The notes: generated from the sequence alone by a model not told the origin. Counted from the first letter of the stretch, positions 1 through 8,118 are shown. The stretch: 51,261 nt of DNA from Bacteroidaceae bacterium (GCA_017935785.1 JAGBGU010000055.1:1-51261), one strand, 5' to 3'. Translations and numbers: made by a program.

Positions 1-483
1 ATCGGAGGTACATTCTTCGGACAGCTTCCCTTCGACACCGCCAAGAACTCCGGAGAGTTCGCTTCTGACGTATTCATGGCTTCTCTCAAGAAGGCAGACG
101 CATCTGTTAACTGGACTATGACCGGAGCCAAGGAAGCCGAGGCTATATGCATGTCTACCTACAAAGAAAATACTATCATGGCAACAACCGCCAACGAGAC
201 TGTGGAAATTGCAAATGCCAACGGAGAAACCATAACAACCAAGGAACAGACCTTGTCGGATGTAGACGCATATTCTCCTACCAACAAGAGCGCAGTCTAT
301 TGTGCAGAAACCAAAGTCTATGTAAGAGGCCAGTTTGATCCTTCAGGAAGCGCCATTGATGACATAAAGGATTCTTCATTACAGAAGGAAGAAGGCGCAA
401 CTTACAATTTGTCGGGACAAAAAGTTGGCAAAAACTACAAGGGAATTGTAATAAAGAACGGTAAGAAGTATCTGGTAAAATAA
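1..483 (+). CDS. C-terminal part of a secreted surface protein (5' end outside window)
   Basis: The reading frame is open from base 1, so only the last 160 or so residues are present and no start can be assigned. The body is rich in Thr, Asn and Ala, with no recognised catalytic motif. The tail reads YNLSGQKVGKNYKG followed by IVIKNGKKYLVK, a C-terminal signature common on Prevotella surface and secreted proteins and similar in layout to type IX secretion sorting tails. Function is unknown; export to the surface is inferred from the tail. A MITE-like element and then an intrinsic terminator follow the stop codon. Confidence 0.75.
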   Translation: MGGTFFGQLPFDTAKNSGEFASDVFMASLKKADASVNWTMTGAKEAEAICMSTYKENTIMATTANETVEIANANGETITTKEQTLSDVDAYSPTNKSAVYCAETKVYVRGQFDPSGSAIDDIKDSSLQKEEGATYNLSGQKVGKNYKGIVIKNGKKYLVK

Positions 484-489
484 TTTCTA

Positions 490-753
490 GGGGTGTTCTA
501 TAAATTATGTCGTGATGATTTTTGAACTTCTTTCGGATGTGCTTTTGTGAGTTGAAAAAGGAGCATAGCGGGCTATGTGACTGATGAGACTTACAAAATG
601 ACGCCGAAAGGGACTATTAAGTGAGCGAAAACCAAACTTGTTTGAGATTTTCCGAGCGGTAGTCCCTTCGGCGACAGCCAAAAGTCAAAAAGCAGCCGAA
701 ACTCACTTCACAAGACTTGAAAAAACTCAAAACCATAATTTATAGAACACCCC
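490..753. mobile_element. MITE-like element with 20-bp perfect terminal inverted repeats
   Basis: The ends are exact inverted repeats: GGGGTGTTCTATAAATTATG at 490-509 and its complement at 734-753. The 4-bp sequence TCTA flanks both ends (486-489 and 754-757), as expected of a target-site duplication. The interior has no plausible gene but contains a long hairpin (602-616 with 660-673), so its transcript would be highly folded. It sits between the stop codon of the left gene and that gene's terminator. A non-autonomous transposon moved by an unlinked transposase is the best explanation; a structured intergenic repeat is the alternative. Confidence 0.7.
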
Positions 754-773
754 TCTAACCATACTATAATGAT

Positions 774-817
774 AAAAGAACAGCCGCGTTTTTTGTCGGC
801 TGTTCTTTTGTTTTTTC
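774..817 (+). terminator. Intrinsic terminator of the left-edge surface-protein gene
   Basis: AAAAGAACAGCCG (774-786) pairs exactly with CGGCTGTTCTTTT (797-809), followed by a run of T. It lies 290 bases after the stop at 483 because the 264-bp element at 490-753 intervenes; without the element it would be about 26 bases past the stop. Bases 818-950 show nothing else recognisable. Confidence 0.85.
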
Positions 818-950
818 GGGAAAGGCCATACATGGTAAATTAGCAGGAAATAGCATCCCTTTTACATCAAGTTTCCGTTTTTTCCTTGGCCAATCTTTGC
901 CAAAACAAGGAAAACAAATGCTTTTTTGTAAAAAAAGGGATTGGAGTTAA

Positions 951-980
951 TTGTTATTCAGTATAATATGTGTACCTTTA
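951..980 (+). promoter_or_regulatory. Bacteroidota-type promoter for the TPR lipoprotein operon
   Basis: TTG at 951-953 is followed 19 bases later by TACCTTTA (973-980), one mismatch from TAnnTTTG. Transcription would start near 987, about 35 bases before the ATG at 1022. Confidence 0.55.
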
Positions 981-1021
981 CAGCAAATTTTGAACATTAT
1001 ATTAGTTTTTTAAAGAAAAAA

Positions 1022-2713
1022 ATGAAGAAATCACAGATTTTCATGTTGGTTGCCGCATCTTCTGTGGCACTGACTTCTTGCAGCAAGCTGGGCAAGCTGG
1101 GTGCGGAAAATTTTAACGTGACTCCCACTCCATTAGAGGCTATCGGAGGACAAGTTCCTGCTACCATCAATGGAACCTTCCCCACCAAGTACATGAAGAA
1201 GAAGGCTACTGTTACCGTTATCCCCGTCCTGAAGTATGAAGGCGGAGAGGCTATCGGTCAGAGCGCAACTTTCCAGGGCGAGAAGGTTGAAGGAAACGGA
1301 ACCACTATCAACTACAAGGTAGGCGGTACCTACACAATGAAGACCACTTTCCCCTACCAGGACGCTATGCTCAACAGCGAACTCTATGCTCGTTTTGAGG
1401 CAAAGAAGGGAAAGAAAACTGTCAGCATTCCCGAAGTTAAGATTGGCTACGGTGTAGTTGCAACCAGCCAGTTGCTGAGCCGTTGCGCCATCACTCCCGC
1501 CTTGGCTCCCGACGCTTGGCAGCGTATCATCGCCCACAAGCAGGAGGCCAACATCAAGTTCCTCATCAACGTGGCAACTCTTCGTACAAGCGAATTGAAG
1601 TCTGTAAGCATCAAGGAGTTGGTGGCTGTTCTTAAGGAAATCAACGACGACCAGGAAACCCGCGCATTGCAGGGCATCGAGGTTAGTGCATACGCCAGCC
1701 CCGACGGTAAGTACGACTTCAACGAGAAGTTGGCTGAAAAACGTCAGAAGGTCAGTGCAGACTACATGCAGAAAGAGCTGAAGAAGATTAAGATGCAGGC
1801 CGAAGTGGACACCAAGTTCACCGCCGAGGACTGGGAAGGCTTCCAGCAGCTGGTTTCTCAGAGCAATCTGCAGGACAAGGATGTTATCCTGCGTGTACTC
1901 TCAATGTATCAGGATCCCGAAGAGCGTGAGCAGCAGATCAGCAACATGAGCGAAGTTTACACCGACATCAAGGACGGTATCCTTCCCGAGTTGCGTCGTG
2001 CCCGTCTTATTGTCAACTACGATGTTATCGGCCGCAGCGACGAGCAGATTCTGGCTCAGTACAAGGACAATCCTGCCAAGCTCAGCGTAGAAGAACTGGT
2101 TTACGGTGCCAACAAGCTGGTTGCTGACAAGGCCACCAAGAAAGACTGGTACAACACTTTGGTTAAGCAGTATCCCAGCGACTATCGTGCCCTGAACAAC
2201 CTGGCACAGATGGCCATTGAAGAAGGTGATGCAGAAACAGCCAAGAAGTATCTGCAAAAGGCTCAGAGCATCAACAAGAGCGCAAGCGAGGTTAACACCA
2301 ACTTGGGTCTGTTGGCTTTGAAGAGCGGCGACGTTAAGGCTGCCGAAACATACCTGGCTGCCGGTTCTGGTGCTAACACATTCAATGAAGTAATGGGTGC
2401 GCTCAACGTAGCAAAGGGTAATTACACTCAGGCTGCCAACAACATGAAGGGTGCCAAGAGCAATGCTGCAGCCCTGGCCCAGATTTTGGCCAAGGATTAC
2501 AACAGCGCCAAGAGCACTTTGAACAGCATTAAGAATGCCGATGCCATCACCAGCTATCTGAAGGCTGTTTTGGCTGCCCGCACCGGTGACACCGGCGCTC
2601 TGGCAAGCAACTTGAAGAACGCCATCCAGCAGGATGCCACTTTGGCTGCCCGCGCTGCCAAGGATCTGGAGTTTGCCAAGTATGCCAGCACCATTAAGGA
2701 TATTGTGAAGTAA
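1022..2713 (+). CDS. Outer-membrane-type lipoprotein with OmpA-like segment and C-terminal TPR repeats
   Basis: The start at 1022 is chosen because it gives MKKSQIFMLVAASS and a lipobox ending at Cys20 (ALTSC); the open frame reaches further upstream but across the promoter. The 563-residue product has a beta-rich N-terminal half, an OmpA-like stretch around residues 215-255 (VSAYASPDG followed by a charged helix), and helical TPR-like repeats from about residue 360 to the end. OmpA-like segments often contact peptidoglycan and TPRs bind proteins, so an envelope scaffold role is inferred. The next gene starts on the base after the stop, implying translational coupling. Confidence 0.8.
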   Translation: MKKSQIFMLVAASSVALTSCSKLGKLGAENFNVTPTPLEAIGGQVPATINGTFPTKYMKKKATVTVIPVLKYEGGEAIGQSATFQGEKVEGNGTTINYKVGGTYTMKTTFPYQDAMLNSELYARFEAKKGKKTVSIPEVKIGYGVVATSQLLSRCAITPALAPDAWQRIIAHKQEANIKFLINVATLRTSELKSVSIKELVAVLKEINDDQETRALQGIEVSAYASPDGKYDFNEKLAEKRQKVSADYMQKELKKIKMQAEVDTKFTAEDWEGFQQLVSQSNLQDKDVILRVLSMYQDPEEREQQISNMSEVYTDIKDGILPELRRARLIVNYDVIGRSDEQILAQYKDNPAKLSVEELVYGANKLVADKATKKDWYNTLVKQYPSDYRALNNLAQMAIEEGDAETAKKYLQKAQSINKSASEVNTNLGLLALKSGDVKAAETYLAAGSGANTFNEVMGALNVAKGNYTQAANNMKGAKSNAAALAQILAKDYNSAKSTLNSIKNADAITSYLKAVLAARTGDTGALASNLKNAIQQDATLAARAAKDLEFAKYASTIKDIVK

Positions 2714-3778
2714 GTGAAGAAACTTACCCTTTTCATTATTCCCCTACTCACCCTGCTCGGTTGTGGAGGTTCTGCAGGACAATTTCGTCTCTGCGGCGAT
2801 TTCGACCACCTCGAGCAGGGTGAGTTCTATATTTACAGTCCGGACGGAGGATTAGACCGGTTGGATACGCTTCGCCTCCGCGAAGGAAAATTCGACTACA
2901 CGGTTCCCCTTCAGGAAAAAGCCACCTATCATATCTTATATCCCAACTTTTCCGAACTTGTAATCTTTGGAGAGTCAGGAAAAGTGGTCAAGGTAAAGGG
3001 CGACGCCCGGAGCCTTAACGAAGTAAAGGTAAGCGGCACAGACGAGAACGAGACCTACACAAAATACAGAAGAGAAAGCCAAAACCTGTCGGGCAAGAAA
3101 CTGGACTCCCTGACAAGAGATTACATCCTGCAGTATCCCACCATGCAAATGAGCAGGTTCCTCCTGAACAAATATTTCATACAACCGGAGGGTACAGACC
3201 AGCAGATGATGCACGAGCTGTACGACAGTCTGTGCCGTGCCAATCCCAGCGATGTTTTCCTTTCCAACCTTTCCAACGATGTCAGACGCAAAAACACCAT
3301 CAAGACCGGATCGCGCATACCGGAATTCAGCCTGACAACCCGTAAGGTGGAATTAAAAAAACACAAGAAGAAAAAGACTATAATCAGAACTATTGAAAGC
3401 AGAACAGTTTCGGACACCTCATACAAGGACAAGCCCCTTTTGCTTGTCTTTTGGGCCACTTGGCGCAGCGGCTCACAGTCGGGGTTGTACAGGGCCAGCA
3501 GACTGATGCGCGAAAGCGAAAACAAGATACAGGCCATCAGCTACTCCCTTGACGTCGAAGATACAGAGCTGAAAGCGGTAGAACGAAGAGATTCCATAGA
3601 CTATCCCAGCATCTGCGATTTCAAATGCTGGAACAGTCCGCTTGTACAGCAATGGGGAATCCGCGAACTTCCCTTCTTTATTCTGATGGACAAAGACCGT
3701 AAAATACTTGCCTCCGGAACCAATTGGTCAAAAGACATAGAACCGCACACAAAGGAGTATGTTAGTAAAACTGAATAG
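2714..3778 (+). CDS. DUF4369/thioredoxin-like lipoprotein lacking the redox CxxC
   Basis: It starts with GTG immediately after the TAA of the preceding gene. The 354-residue protein has a lipobox at Cys17 (TLLGC), a DUF4369-like beta domain over about residues 22-115, a helical linker, a Lys-rich insert (KKHKKKK), then a thioredoxin-like fold from about residue 225. In relatives the fold carries WCxxC; here the same place reads FWATWRSGSQSG, so both cysteines are replaced (W250, R251, S254). It should be unable to exchange disulfides, though the fold may still bind partners. It overlaps the next gene by 20 bases. Confidence 0.85.
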   Translation: MKKLTLFIIPLLTLLGCGGSAGQFRLCGDFDHLEQGEFYIYSPDGGLDRLDTLRLREGKFDYTVPLQEKATYHILYPNFSELVIFGESGKVVKVKGDARSLNEVKVSGTDENETYTKYRRESQNLSGKKLDSLTRDYILQYPTMQMSRFLLNKYFIQPEGTDQQMMHELYDSLCRANPSDVFLSNLSNDVRRKNTIKTGSRIPEFSLTTRKVELKKHKKKKTIIRTIESRTVSDTSYKDKPLLLVFWATWRSGSQSGLYRASRLMRESENKIQAISYSLDVEDTELKAVERRDSIDYPSICDFKCWNSPLVQQWGIRELPFFILMDKDRKILASGTNWSKDIEPHTKEYVSKTE

Positions 3779-5300
3779 CGCAGCCGTTGAAGGCATGCAG
3801 GCCACCCCTGTTACCATTGAGGTAAATTCGGCCAGAGGCACCCGTTTCGCCCTGGTTGGCCTGCCCGACAACGCTGTCCGCGAAAGCCATGAACGCATCA
3901 TGGCAGCCATCCAGAACAGCGGTTACGAATTTCCCACACAACAAATAACCATCAACCTTGCGCCTGCCGACATTCGCAAGGAAGGCTCGGCCTATGACCT
4001 TCCCATGGCCGTCGGAATCCTTGCCACAAAGGATTTGGTCAAGTCCGACCAGTTCCACCGCTATATGATGCTGGGTGAACTCAGTCTCGACGGTTCCATA
4101 CTGCCCGTTCGCGGCGCGCTTCCCATTGCCATCAAGGCCCGCGAATTAGGCTACGAAGGCCTTATCGTACCAGAAGAGAACGTGCGCGAGGCGGCCGTAG
4201 TAAACAAGCTGAAGGTCTATGGCGTACGTCACATGAACCAGGTTCTCGCCCACCTCAACGGCATACATCCGCTGGAACCGGAGTTTGTAGACACACGGGC
4301 AGAGTTCTATGCCCACCAAACAGACTTCGAGGCCGATTTTGCCGACGTGAAAGGACAGCAACAAGTCAAAAGAGCCATGGAAGTGGCAGCCGCAGGTGGT
4401 CATAATCTCATTATGATAGGCCCGCCAGGAAGTGGGAAAAGCATGATGGCGAAGCGTCTGCCCGGCATTCTCCCTCCCCTTTCGTTACAGGAGAGTCTGG
4501 AAACCACACAGATACATTCCGTAGCCGGACGCCTGCCCTCACAATGCTCACTCATTGCCCAACGCCCATTCCGCAGTCCGCACCACACCATTTCGCCGGT
4601 AGCCCTTGTTGGCGGAGGGCAGAATCCGCAACCTGGCGAAATCAGTCTGGCACATAACGGCGTACTTTTTCTGGACGAGCTTCCCGAATTCCAGCGCTCC
4701 GTTCTAGAAGTTCTCCGCCAACCCCTCGAAGACAGAACCATCAACATCAACCGCGCCAAATACAGCATAAGCTACCCCTGTTCCTTTATGTTCATTGCCA
4801 GTATGAACCCCTGTCCGTGCGGATATTACAATCACCCCAAAAAGGCATGTGTATGCAGCCCGGGGCAGATTCAGCGCTACCTCAACAAGATAAGCGGACC
4901 GCTGATGGACCGCATTGACCTTCAGTGCGAAATCATGCCTCTCGACTTTGAAGAAATCTCCCAGGCCGCACCGGGCGAAACCAGTGCGGTAATCCGTGAA
5001 CGTGTAATCAAGGCCCGCAAAATCCAGGAACAGCGGTTCATCAATGTAAAGGGCGTACACTGCAATGCCCAAATGAACGAAAAACATCTGCAGACCTATT
5101 GTGTCCTTTCGCCCGAATCACAAAGTCTGCTCCGCACAGCCATGGAGCGCCTTCAGCTCTCCGCCCGTGCCTACAGCCGCATCCTAAAGGTTGCCCGTAC
5201 CATTGCCGACCTGGAAGCCTGTGAGCATATCCAAAGCCACCATATAGCCGAAGCCGTAGGCTACCGCAATCTTGACCGGGGCGATTGGGCAGAGAGATAA
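3759..5300 (+). CDS. comM: YifB/ComM-family magnesium-chelatase-like AAA+ ATPase
   Basis: A 513-residue cytosolic protein of normal family length. The N-terminal LonC-like domain begins MLVKLNSAAVEG, the AAA+ core has Walker A GPPGSGKS near residue 220 and Walker B LFLDELPE near residue 303, and a Cys-rich NPCPCGYY segment lies near residue 350. ComM in other bacteria is a hexameric helicase promoting branch migration during uptake of transforming DNA; a DNA-processing role here is inferred from family. The start overlaps the upstream lipoprotein gene, with AAAGGAG only one base from the ATG, so translation is probably coupled. Confidence 0.92.
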   Translation: MLVKLNSAAVEGMQATPVTIEVNSARGTRFALVGLPDNAVRESHERIMAAIQNSGYEFPTQQITINLAPADIRKEGSAYDLPMAVGILATKDLVKSDQFHRYMMLGELSLDGSILPVRGALPIAIKARELGYEGLIVPEENVREAAVVNKLKVYGVRHMNQVLAHLNGIHPLEPEFVDTRAEFYAHQTDFEADFADVKGQQQVKRAMEVAAAGGHNLIMIGPPGSGKSMMAKRLPGILPPLSLQESLETTQIHSVAGRLPSQCSLIAQRPFRSPHHTISPVALVGGGQNPQPGEISLAHNGVLFLDELPEFQRSVLEVLRQPLEDRTININRAKYSISYPCSFMFIASMNPCPCGYYNHPKKACVCSPGQIQRYLNKISGPLMDRIDLQCEIMPLDFEEISQAAPGETSAVIRERVIKARKIQEQRFINVKGVHCNAQMNEKHLQTYCVLSPESQSLLRTAMERLQLSARAYSRILKVARTIADLEACEHIQSHHIAEAVGYRNLDRGDWAER

Positions 5301-5314
5301 AGCTGGGCGTTCTG

Positions 5315-5674
5315 TCATCTCAGCGTCTTATATGACAGAATATGCCATGTAATGCCCGTAGCAGTCACAATCATCATGATGCTGAGCCACAGGCGTTCGT
5401 GAGTGATATATGCACAGTACAACAAAGTCAGCCACACCATTGTAACGGAGATAATCTTCACACGGAGCGGAATAGCTTTATGTTCACGGAAGTTGCGTAT
5501 ATACGGTCCCAATCTTTTCTGGTTAAGCAACCACTCGTATAACCGGGGCGACCCGCGGAAATACAAGGCGGCGGCAAGCAAAAGAAAAGGGGTTGTGGGC
5601 AACAGCGGCATGAAGATGCCCAAAACGCCAAGCACCAATGCAATGCTACCTAAAACTATAAGCACTATCTTCAT
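5315..5674 (-). CDS. DUF454 (YbaN-like) inner-membrane protein
   Basis: A 119-residue membrane protein with an N-terminal hydrophobic block (residues 1-42), the conserved LLPTTPFLLLAAALYF segment, a charged cytoplasmic stretch (SPRLYEWLLNQKRLGPYI) and two more hydrophobic segments over about 72-112. This matches DUF454/YbaN, whose biochemical role is not established. It converges with the ComM gene at its 3' end. A promoter at 5783-5813 and a terminator-like hairpin at 5705-5735 lie upstream, so expression may be attenuated. Confidence 0.85.
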   Translation of the reverse strand: MKIVLIVLGSIALVLGVLGIFMPLLPTTPFLLLAAALYFRGSPRLYEWLLNQKRLGPYIRNFREHKAIPLRVKIISVTMVWLTLLYCAYITHERLWLSIMMIVTATGITWHILSYKTLR

Positions 5675-5704
5675 ACTGCAAAGTTATGACGTTTTTGGCT
5701 ATAT

Positions 5705-5735
5705 ACAAAAAAAGAAGGTTGTCATCCCGACAACC
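5705..5735 (-). terminator. Terminator or attenuator between a promoter and the DUF454 gene
   Basis: On the minus strand GGTTGTC (5735-5729) pairs with GACAACC (5723-5717) around GGGAT, followed by TTCTTTTTTTG. It has the shape of an intrinsic terminator yet lies upstream of the DUF454 start and downstream of a good promoter. It could end a small RNA of about 70 nt or attenuate the gene. Confidence 0.7.
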
Positions 5736-5776
5736 AATCTTTTCAATTAACCTTAAAATCTAATACCATGAAAAAC
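5705..5776 (-). ncRNA. Candidate small RNA or attenuated leader
   Basis: A transcript starting near 5776 from the promoter at 5783-5813 would stop at the U-run near 5705, giving about 70 nt with a single 3' stem. It contains no good reading frame with a ribosome site. The assignment rests only on the promoter plus terminator pair; an attenuated 5' leader of the DUF454 gene is equally possible. Confidence 0.4.
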
Positions 5777-5782
5777 ACGATG

Positions 5783-5813
5783 CAAAGGTAGGGGTTTTGC
5801 GGGTATGTGCAAA
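5783..5813 (-). promoter_or_regulatory. Promoter reading toward the candidate small RNA and DUF454
   Basis: On the minus strand TTTG (5813-5810) is separated by 19 bases from TACCTTTG (5790-5783), an exact match to the Bacteroidota housekeeping promoter. Confidence 0.7.
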
Positions 5814-5915
5814 TTATTTACACCCAAAATATGTTTTTATGGCCGTTTTCTTGATTTAAATCATCTTTTGCGGCTTTTCCGCCTTGTAAAAAAGGGGTTT
5901 ACTATGACTGGAGGG

Positions 5916-6329
5916 TTATTTTCCGTTTTCCGGCGTTTCGCCGTTTTTGCGCTCTCTTTCCTCCTGTTCCCTGATGGACTCGCGAAGCAGTTCGTCGAAG
6001 GTCTTCACGCGGTCATAGTGTTCCAGTATCTTCTTGGTGCGCTTGCGTTTGCGTTCCATCTTGCGCTGTTTGAAGGCAAAGGGATGGGTAATCTTGTCAT
6101 TCAGTCCCGGAGACCATTTTTCCAGCACATCGCCAAACGATTTTACGCGGGGCTGACTCTTTTTCCACGCCTCTATACTGCGGCCGATAGCCTTGGAAAC
6201 CTGGCGTTCGCCGCCCTCCACAACCACCTCCTTCAGTGTGTCCGTGCGCACGGAATCAGCCACAAGCGTGTCGCGCGGAGCCTGTGGAACAGAATCATTC
6301 AGCATGAAAAGAATAAGCAGCGGAAGCAT
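5916..6329 (-). CDS. Small exported protein of unknown function
   Basis: 137 residues starting with a short hydrophobic leader (MLPLLILFML), then an acidic/Val-rich stretch DTLKEVVVEGG and a strongly basic, charged C-terminal half (RKMERKRKRTKK, EQEERERKNG). The DTLKEVVV stretch resembles the start of TonB-dependent receptor plug regions, but no plug or barrel follows. It lies 21 bases behind the AlaX-like gene and is probably co-transcribed with it. I do not recognise a named family. Confidence 0.6.
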   Translation of the reverse strand: MLPLLILFMLNDSVPQAPRDTLVADSVRTDTLKEVVVEGGERQVSKAIGRSIEAWKKSQPRVKSFGDVLEKWSPGLNDKITHPFAFKQRKMERKRKRTKKILEHYDRVKTFDELLRESIREQEERERKNGETPENGK

Positions 6330-6350
6330 GGCAAAGGGCTGTTGCGGAGG

Positions 6351-6818
6351 TTAGACCAACTTGAATACAATGCGGAACTGGCCTTCCTTCCAACTGGTGC
6401 TGTTGATGTGGAAACGGCCTATCTCCGAAGTGTTTTCCACATGTGTGCCGATACAGGCACACACATCATAATCGCCCACACGCACCAGCCGCAGCGTGGC
6501 GGAGGCCTCATCGGGCAGGCGGTCCAGGCTTACCTCGGCCGGCACTTCGTTGCGGGAGACAAATTCGTAAGATACGGGCAGATGAGCGTCTATCACCTCA
6601 TTTACCCTGCGTTCTATCTCCTCTATCTGTTCCGCCGTGGGCTGTTCGGCCAGAACATAGTTTATCTTGCTCTTCTTTCGTTCTATGTGTGCGTTGTTGG
6701 AGCGGGGGCATCCGAACATCCTCACCATCGTCTGGTTCAGTATATGTTCGGCAGTGTGCATGGGTGGGTATTCCGCCTTGTTGTGTTCGTTTAATATAGG
6801 TGTTTCCATTTCCGACAT
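6351..6818 (-). CDS. AlaX-like alanyl/threonyl-tRNA editing domain protein
   Basis: A 155-residue free-standing relative of the second additional domain (SAD) of alanyl- and threonyl-tRNA synthetases. The zinc ligands are visible: H21 and H25 in HTAEH, and C122 and H126 in CIGTH. Such proteins hydrolyse mischarged tRNA in the cytosol; which amino acid is removed cannot be told here. It is short for the AlaX family and lacks the N-terminal beta-barrel of longer members. ATG codons at 6818 and 6809 are both usable. An array of short repeats begins right upstream. Confidence 0.8.
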   Translation of the reverse strand: MSEMETPILNEHNKAEYPPMHTAEHILNQTMVRMFGCPRSNNAHIERKKSKINYVLAEQPTAEQIEEIERRVNEVIDAHLPVSYEFVSRNEVPAEVSLDRLPDEASATLRLVRVGDYDVCACIGTHVENTSEIGRFHINSTSWKEGQFRIVFKLV

Positions 6819-6828
6819 ATTTTATATT

Positions 6829-7056
6829 TTAGACAGAAGAACTTCTTTTTTTATTTTAGACAGAAGAACATAAGTACATGTTTTTACTCGCTGAATGTTT
6901 TTAATTAGACAGAAGAACTGTCATTTTGTTTTTAGACAGAAGAACATAAGAACATGTTTCTACTCGCTGAATGTTTTTAATTAGACAGAAGAACATAAGA
7001 ACATATTTTCTACTCGCTGAATGTTTTTTTAGACAGAAGAACAAAAATACATATTT
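6829..7056 (+). repeat. Interspersed tandem array of TTAGACAGAAGAAC
   Basis: Six exact copies of TTAGACAGAAGAAC start at 6829, 6856, 6905, 6932, 6981 and 7029, giving spacings of 27, 49, 27, 49 and 48. The 48/49-base units also share a stretch ending in CTCGCTGAATGTTTTTAA. The array ends just before the stop codon of the GxxExxY gene at 7057. Confidence 0.9.
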
Positions 7057-7443
7057 TTACTTCTCTAAAGTTTTCTTATATGTTCTGTATTTCCTTTTTA
7101 TTTCCAATCGTTCTCCTCCAAAGTTAATCAATAGGCCACAATCTATTTTGGTTGCGGTTAAATAATTCACTAATTGAGCCTCATGAACTGGCAATAAATG
7201 TTGAATTGCTTTTATCTCTATAATTATTCTCTTTTCTACAATTATATCCGCTCTGTATTCCCCTACTACGCTATCATCATAATAAACCTCTATGGGAATT
7301 TCCGCTTCTGCAAGAATGTTATTCTTCTTTAGTTCAATCAATAATGCTTTCTGATATACTGTTTCAAGAAATCCCGCCGATAACTGCAAACGTACATTAT
7401 AAACACATTGTATGACTTTTTTTATCAATTCCTCCAAATCCAT
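7057..7443 (-). CDS. GxxExxY protein (PD-(D/E)xK nuclease-like)
   Basis: 128 residues with the diagnostic G24-F-L-E27-T-V-Y30 motif near the N-terminus and a nuclease-like core: D66 in EYRADI and E76-I-K78 in IIIEIKA, the spacing of a PD-(D/E)xK site. The family is widespread and its role is not settled. The gene is AT-richer than its neighbours and lies between a direct-repeat array (6829-7056) and an inverted copy of the same repeat (7488-7501), suggesting it arrived or moves with those repeats. Confidence 0.85.
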   Translation of the reverse strand: MDLEELIKKVIQCVYNVRLQLSAGFLETVYQKALLIELKKNNILAEAEIPIEVYYDDSVVGEYRADIIVEKRIIIEIKAIQHLLPVHEAQLVNYLTATKIDCGLLINFGGERLEIKRKYRTYKKTLEK

Positions 7444-7749
7444 AAACCTGTTTTCTCTACTGTCCTATCTAAAAAATCTGTCCTTTTGTTCTTATGTCTA
7501 ATTTTATTTCCTTACCAGCTTTTGTCTGAAAGCATACTCTGATTGTACAATTCTGCGACAAAAGTAGCAAAAAAAGGCTGTGCGACAAAGGATTAGTACG
7601 GCTTTCCCCTTTAGAATAAGGAAATTTAACGGATAAAATGTATTTTGTGTTAATGTTTGTTAAATATTTCCATTGCACAGTATTTTGTATTGCATAGTAC
7701 TTACCTTTTACCTACCTTTGCAGCCAGAGACAACAAAACAGTTACAGAC
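7444..7749. other. AT-rich intergenic region with an inverted repeat copy and the padR promoter
   Basis: GTTCTTATGTCTAA at 7488-7501 is the reverse complement of TTAGACATAAGAAC, one base from the unit of the array at 6829-7056. The rest shows only the promoter described at 7690-7720. Confidence 0.7.
7690..7720 (+). promoter_or_regulatory. Promoter of the padR-pspC operon
   Basis: TTG at 7690-7692, 20 bases, then TACCTTTG at 7713-7720. It sets the PadR start at 7750, since the longer open frame from 7657 would begin upstream of the promoter. Confidence 0.7.
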
Positions 7750-8094
7750 ATGAACATAGACAACACCAAATCGCAAATGCGGAAGGGCATGCTGGAATAC
7801 TGCATTCTGCTGCTCATCCACCGCAAGCCCGCGTATGCCAACGAAATCATACGACAGTTTCACGAGGCGGACATGATTGTGGTGGAAGGCACCCTTTACC
7901 CGCTGCTGACGCGCCTGAAGAAAGACGGGCTGCTGGACTACCAGTGGCAGGAAAGCACGCAAGGTCCGCCGCGCAAGTATTATTCCCTGACGGCCGACGG
8001 CGAAGAAGCCCTGGCACAGCTCAACATCATCTGGAACGAACTGAGCCGCACCGTGCAACTGCTTGGCGAGCCAGAACAATCCGTTAACCCTTAA
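7750..8094 (+). CDS. PadR-family transcriptional regulator
   Basis: 114 residues starting MNIDNTK. The winged-helix core runs from MRKGMLEYCILLLI through the recognition part EGTLYPLLTRLKKDGLL to the wing PPRKYYSLTADG, all typical of PadR. PadR proteins are dimeric repressors released by a ligand or stress signal. It is the first gene of a unit with two PspC-domain membrane proteins (24-base gap), so it most likely controls that operon. No operator could be identified beyond the promoter itself. Confidence 0.93.
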   Translation: MNIDNTKSQMRKGMLEYCILLLIHRKPAYANEIIRQFHEADMIVVEGTLYPLLTRLKKDGLLDYQWQESTQGPPRKYYSLTADGEEALAQLNIIWNELSRTVQLLGEPEQSVNP

Positions 8095-8118
8095 ACAGAA
8101 ATCACATTAAAAAGACGT

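Noticed and set aside
5805..6794. 329-codon plus-strand frame
   Set aside because: Antisense to the AlaX-like gene and the small exported protein, whose products have recognisable motifs or composition.
7657..7749. Extended N-terminus for the PadR protein
   Set aside because: It would start upstream of the promoter at 7690-7720, and the added residues are not PadR-like.
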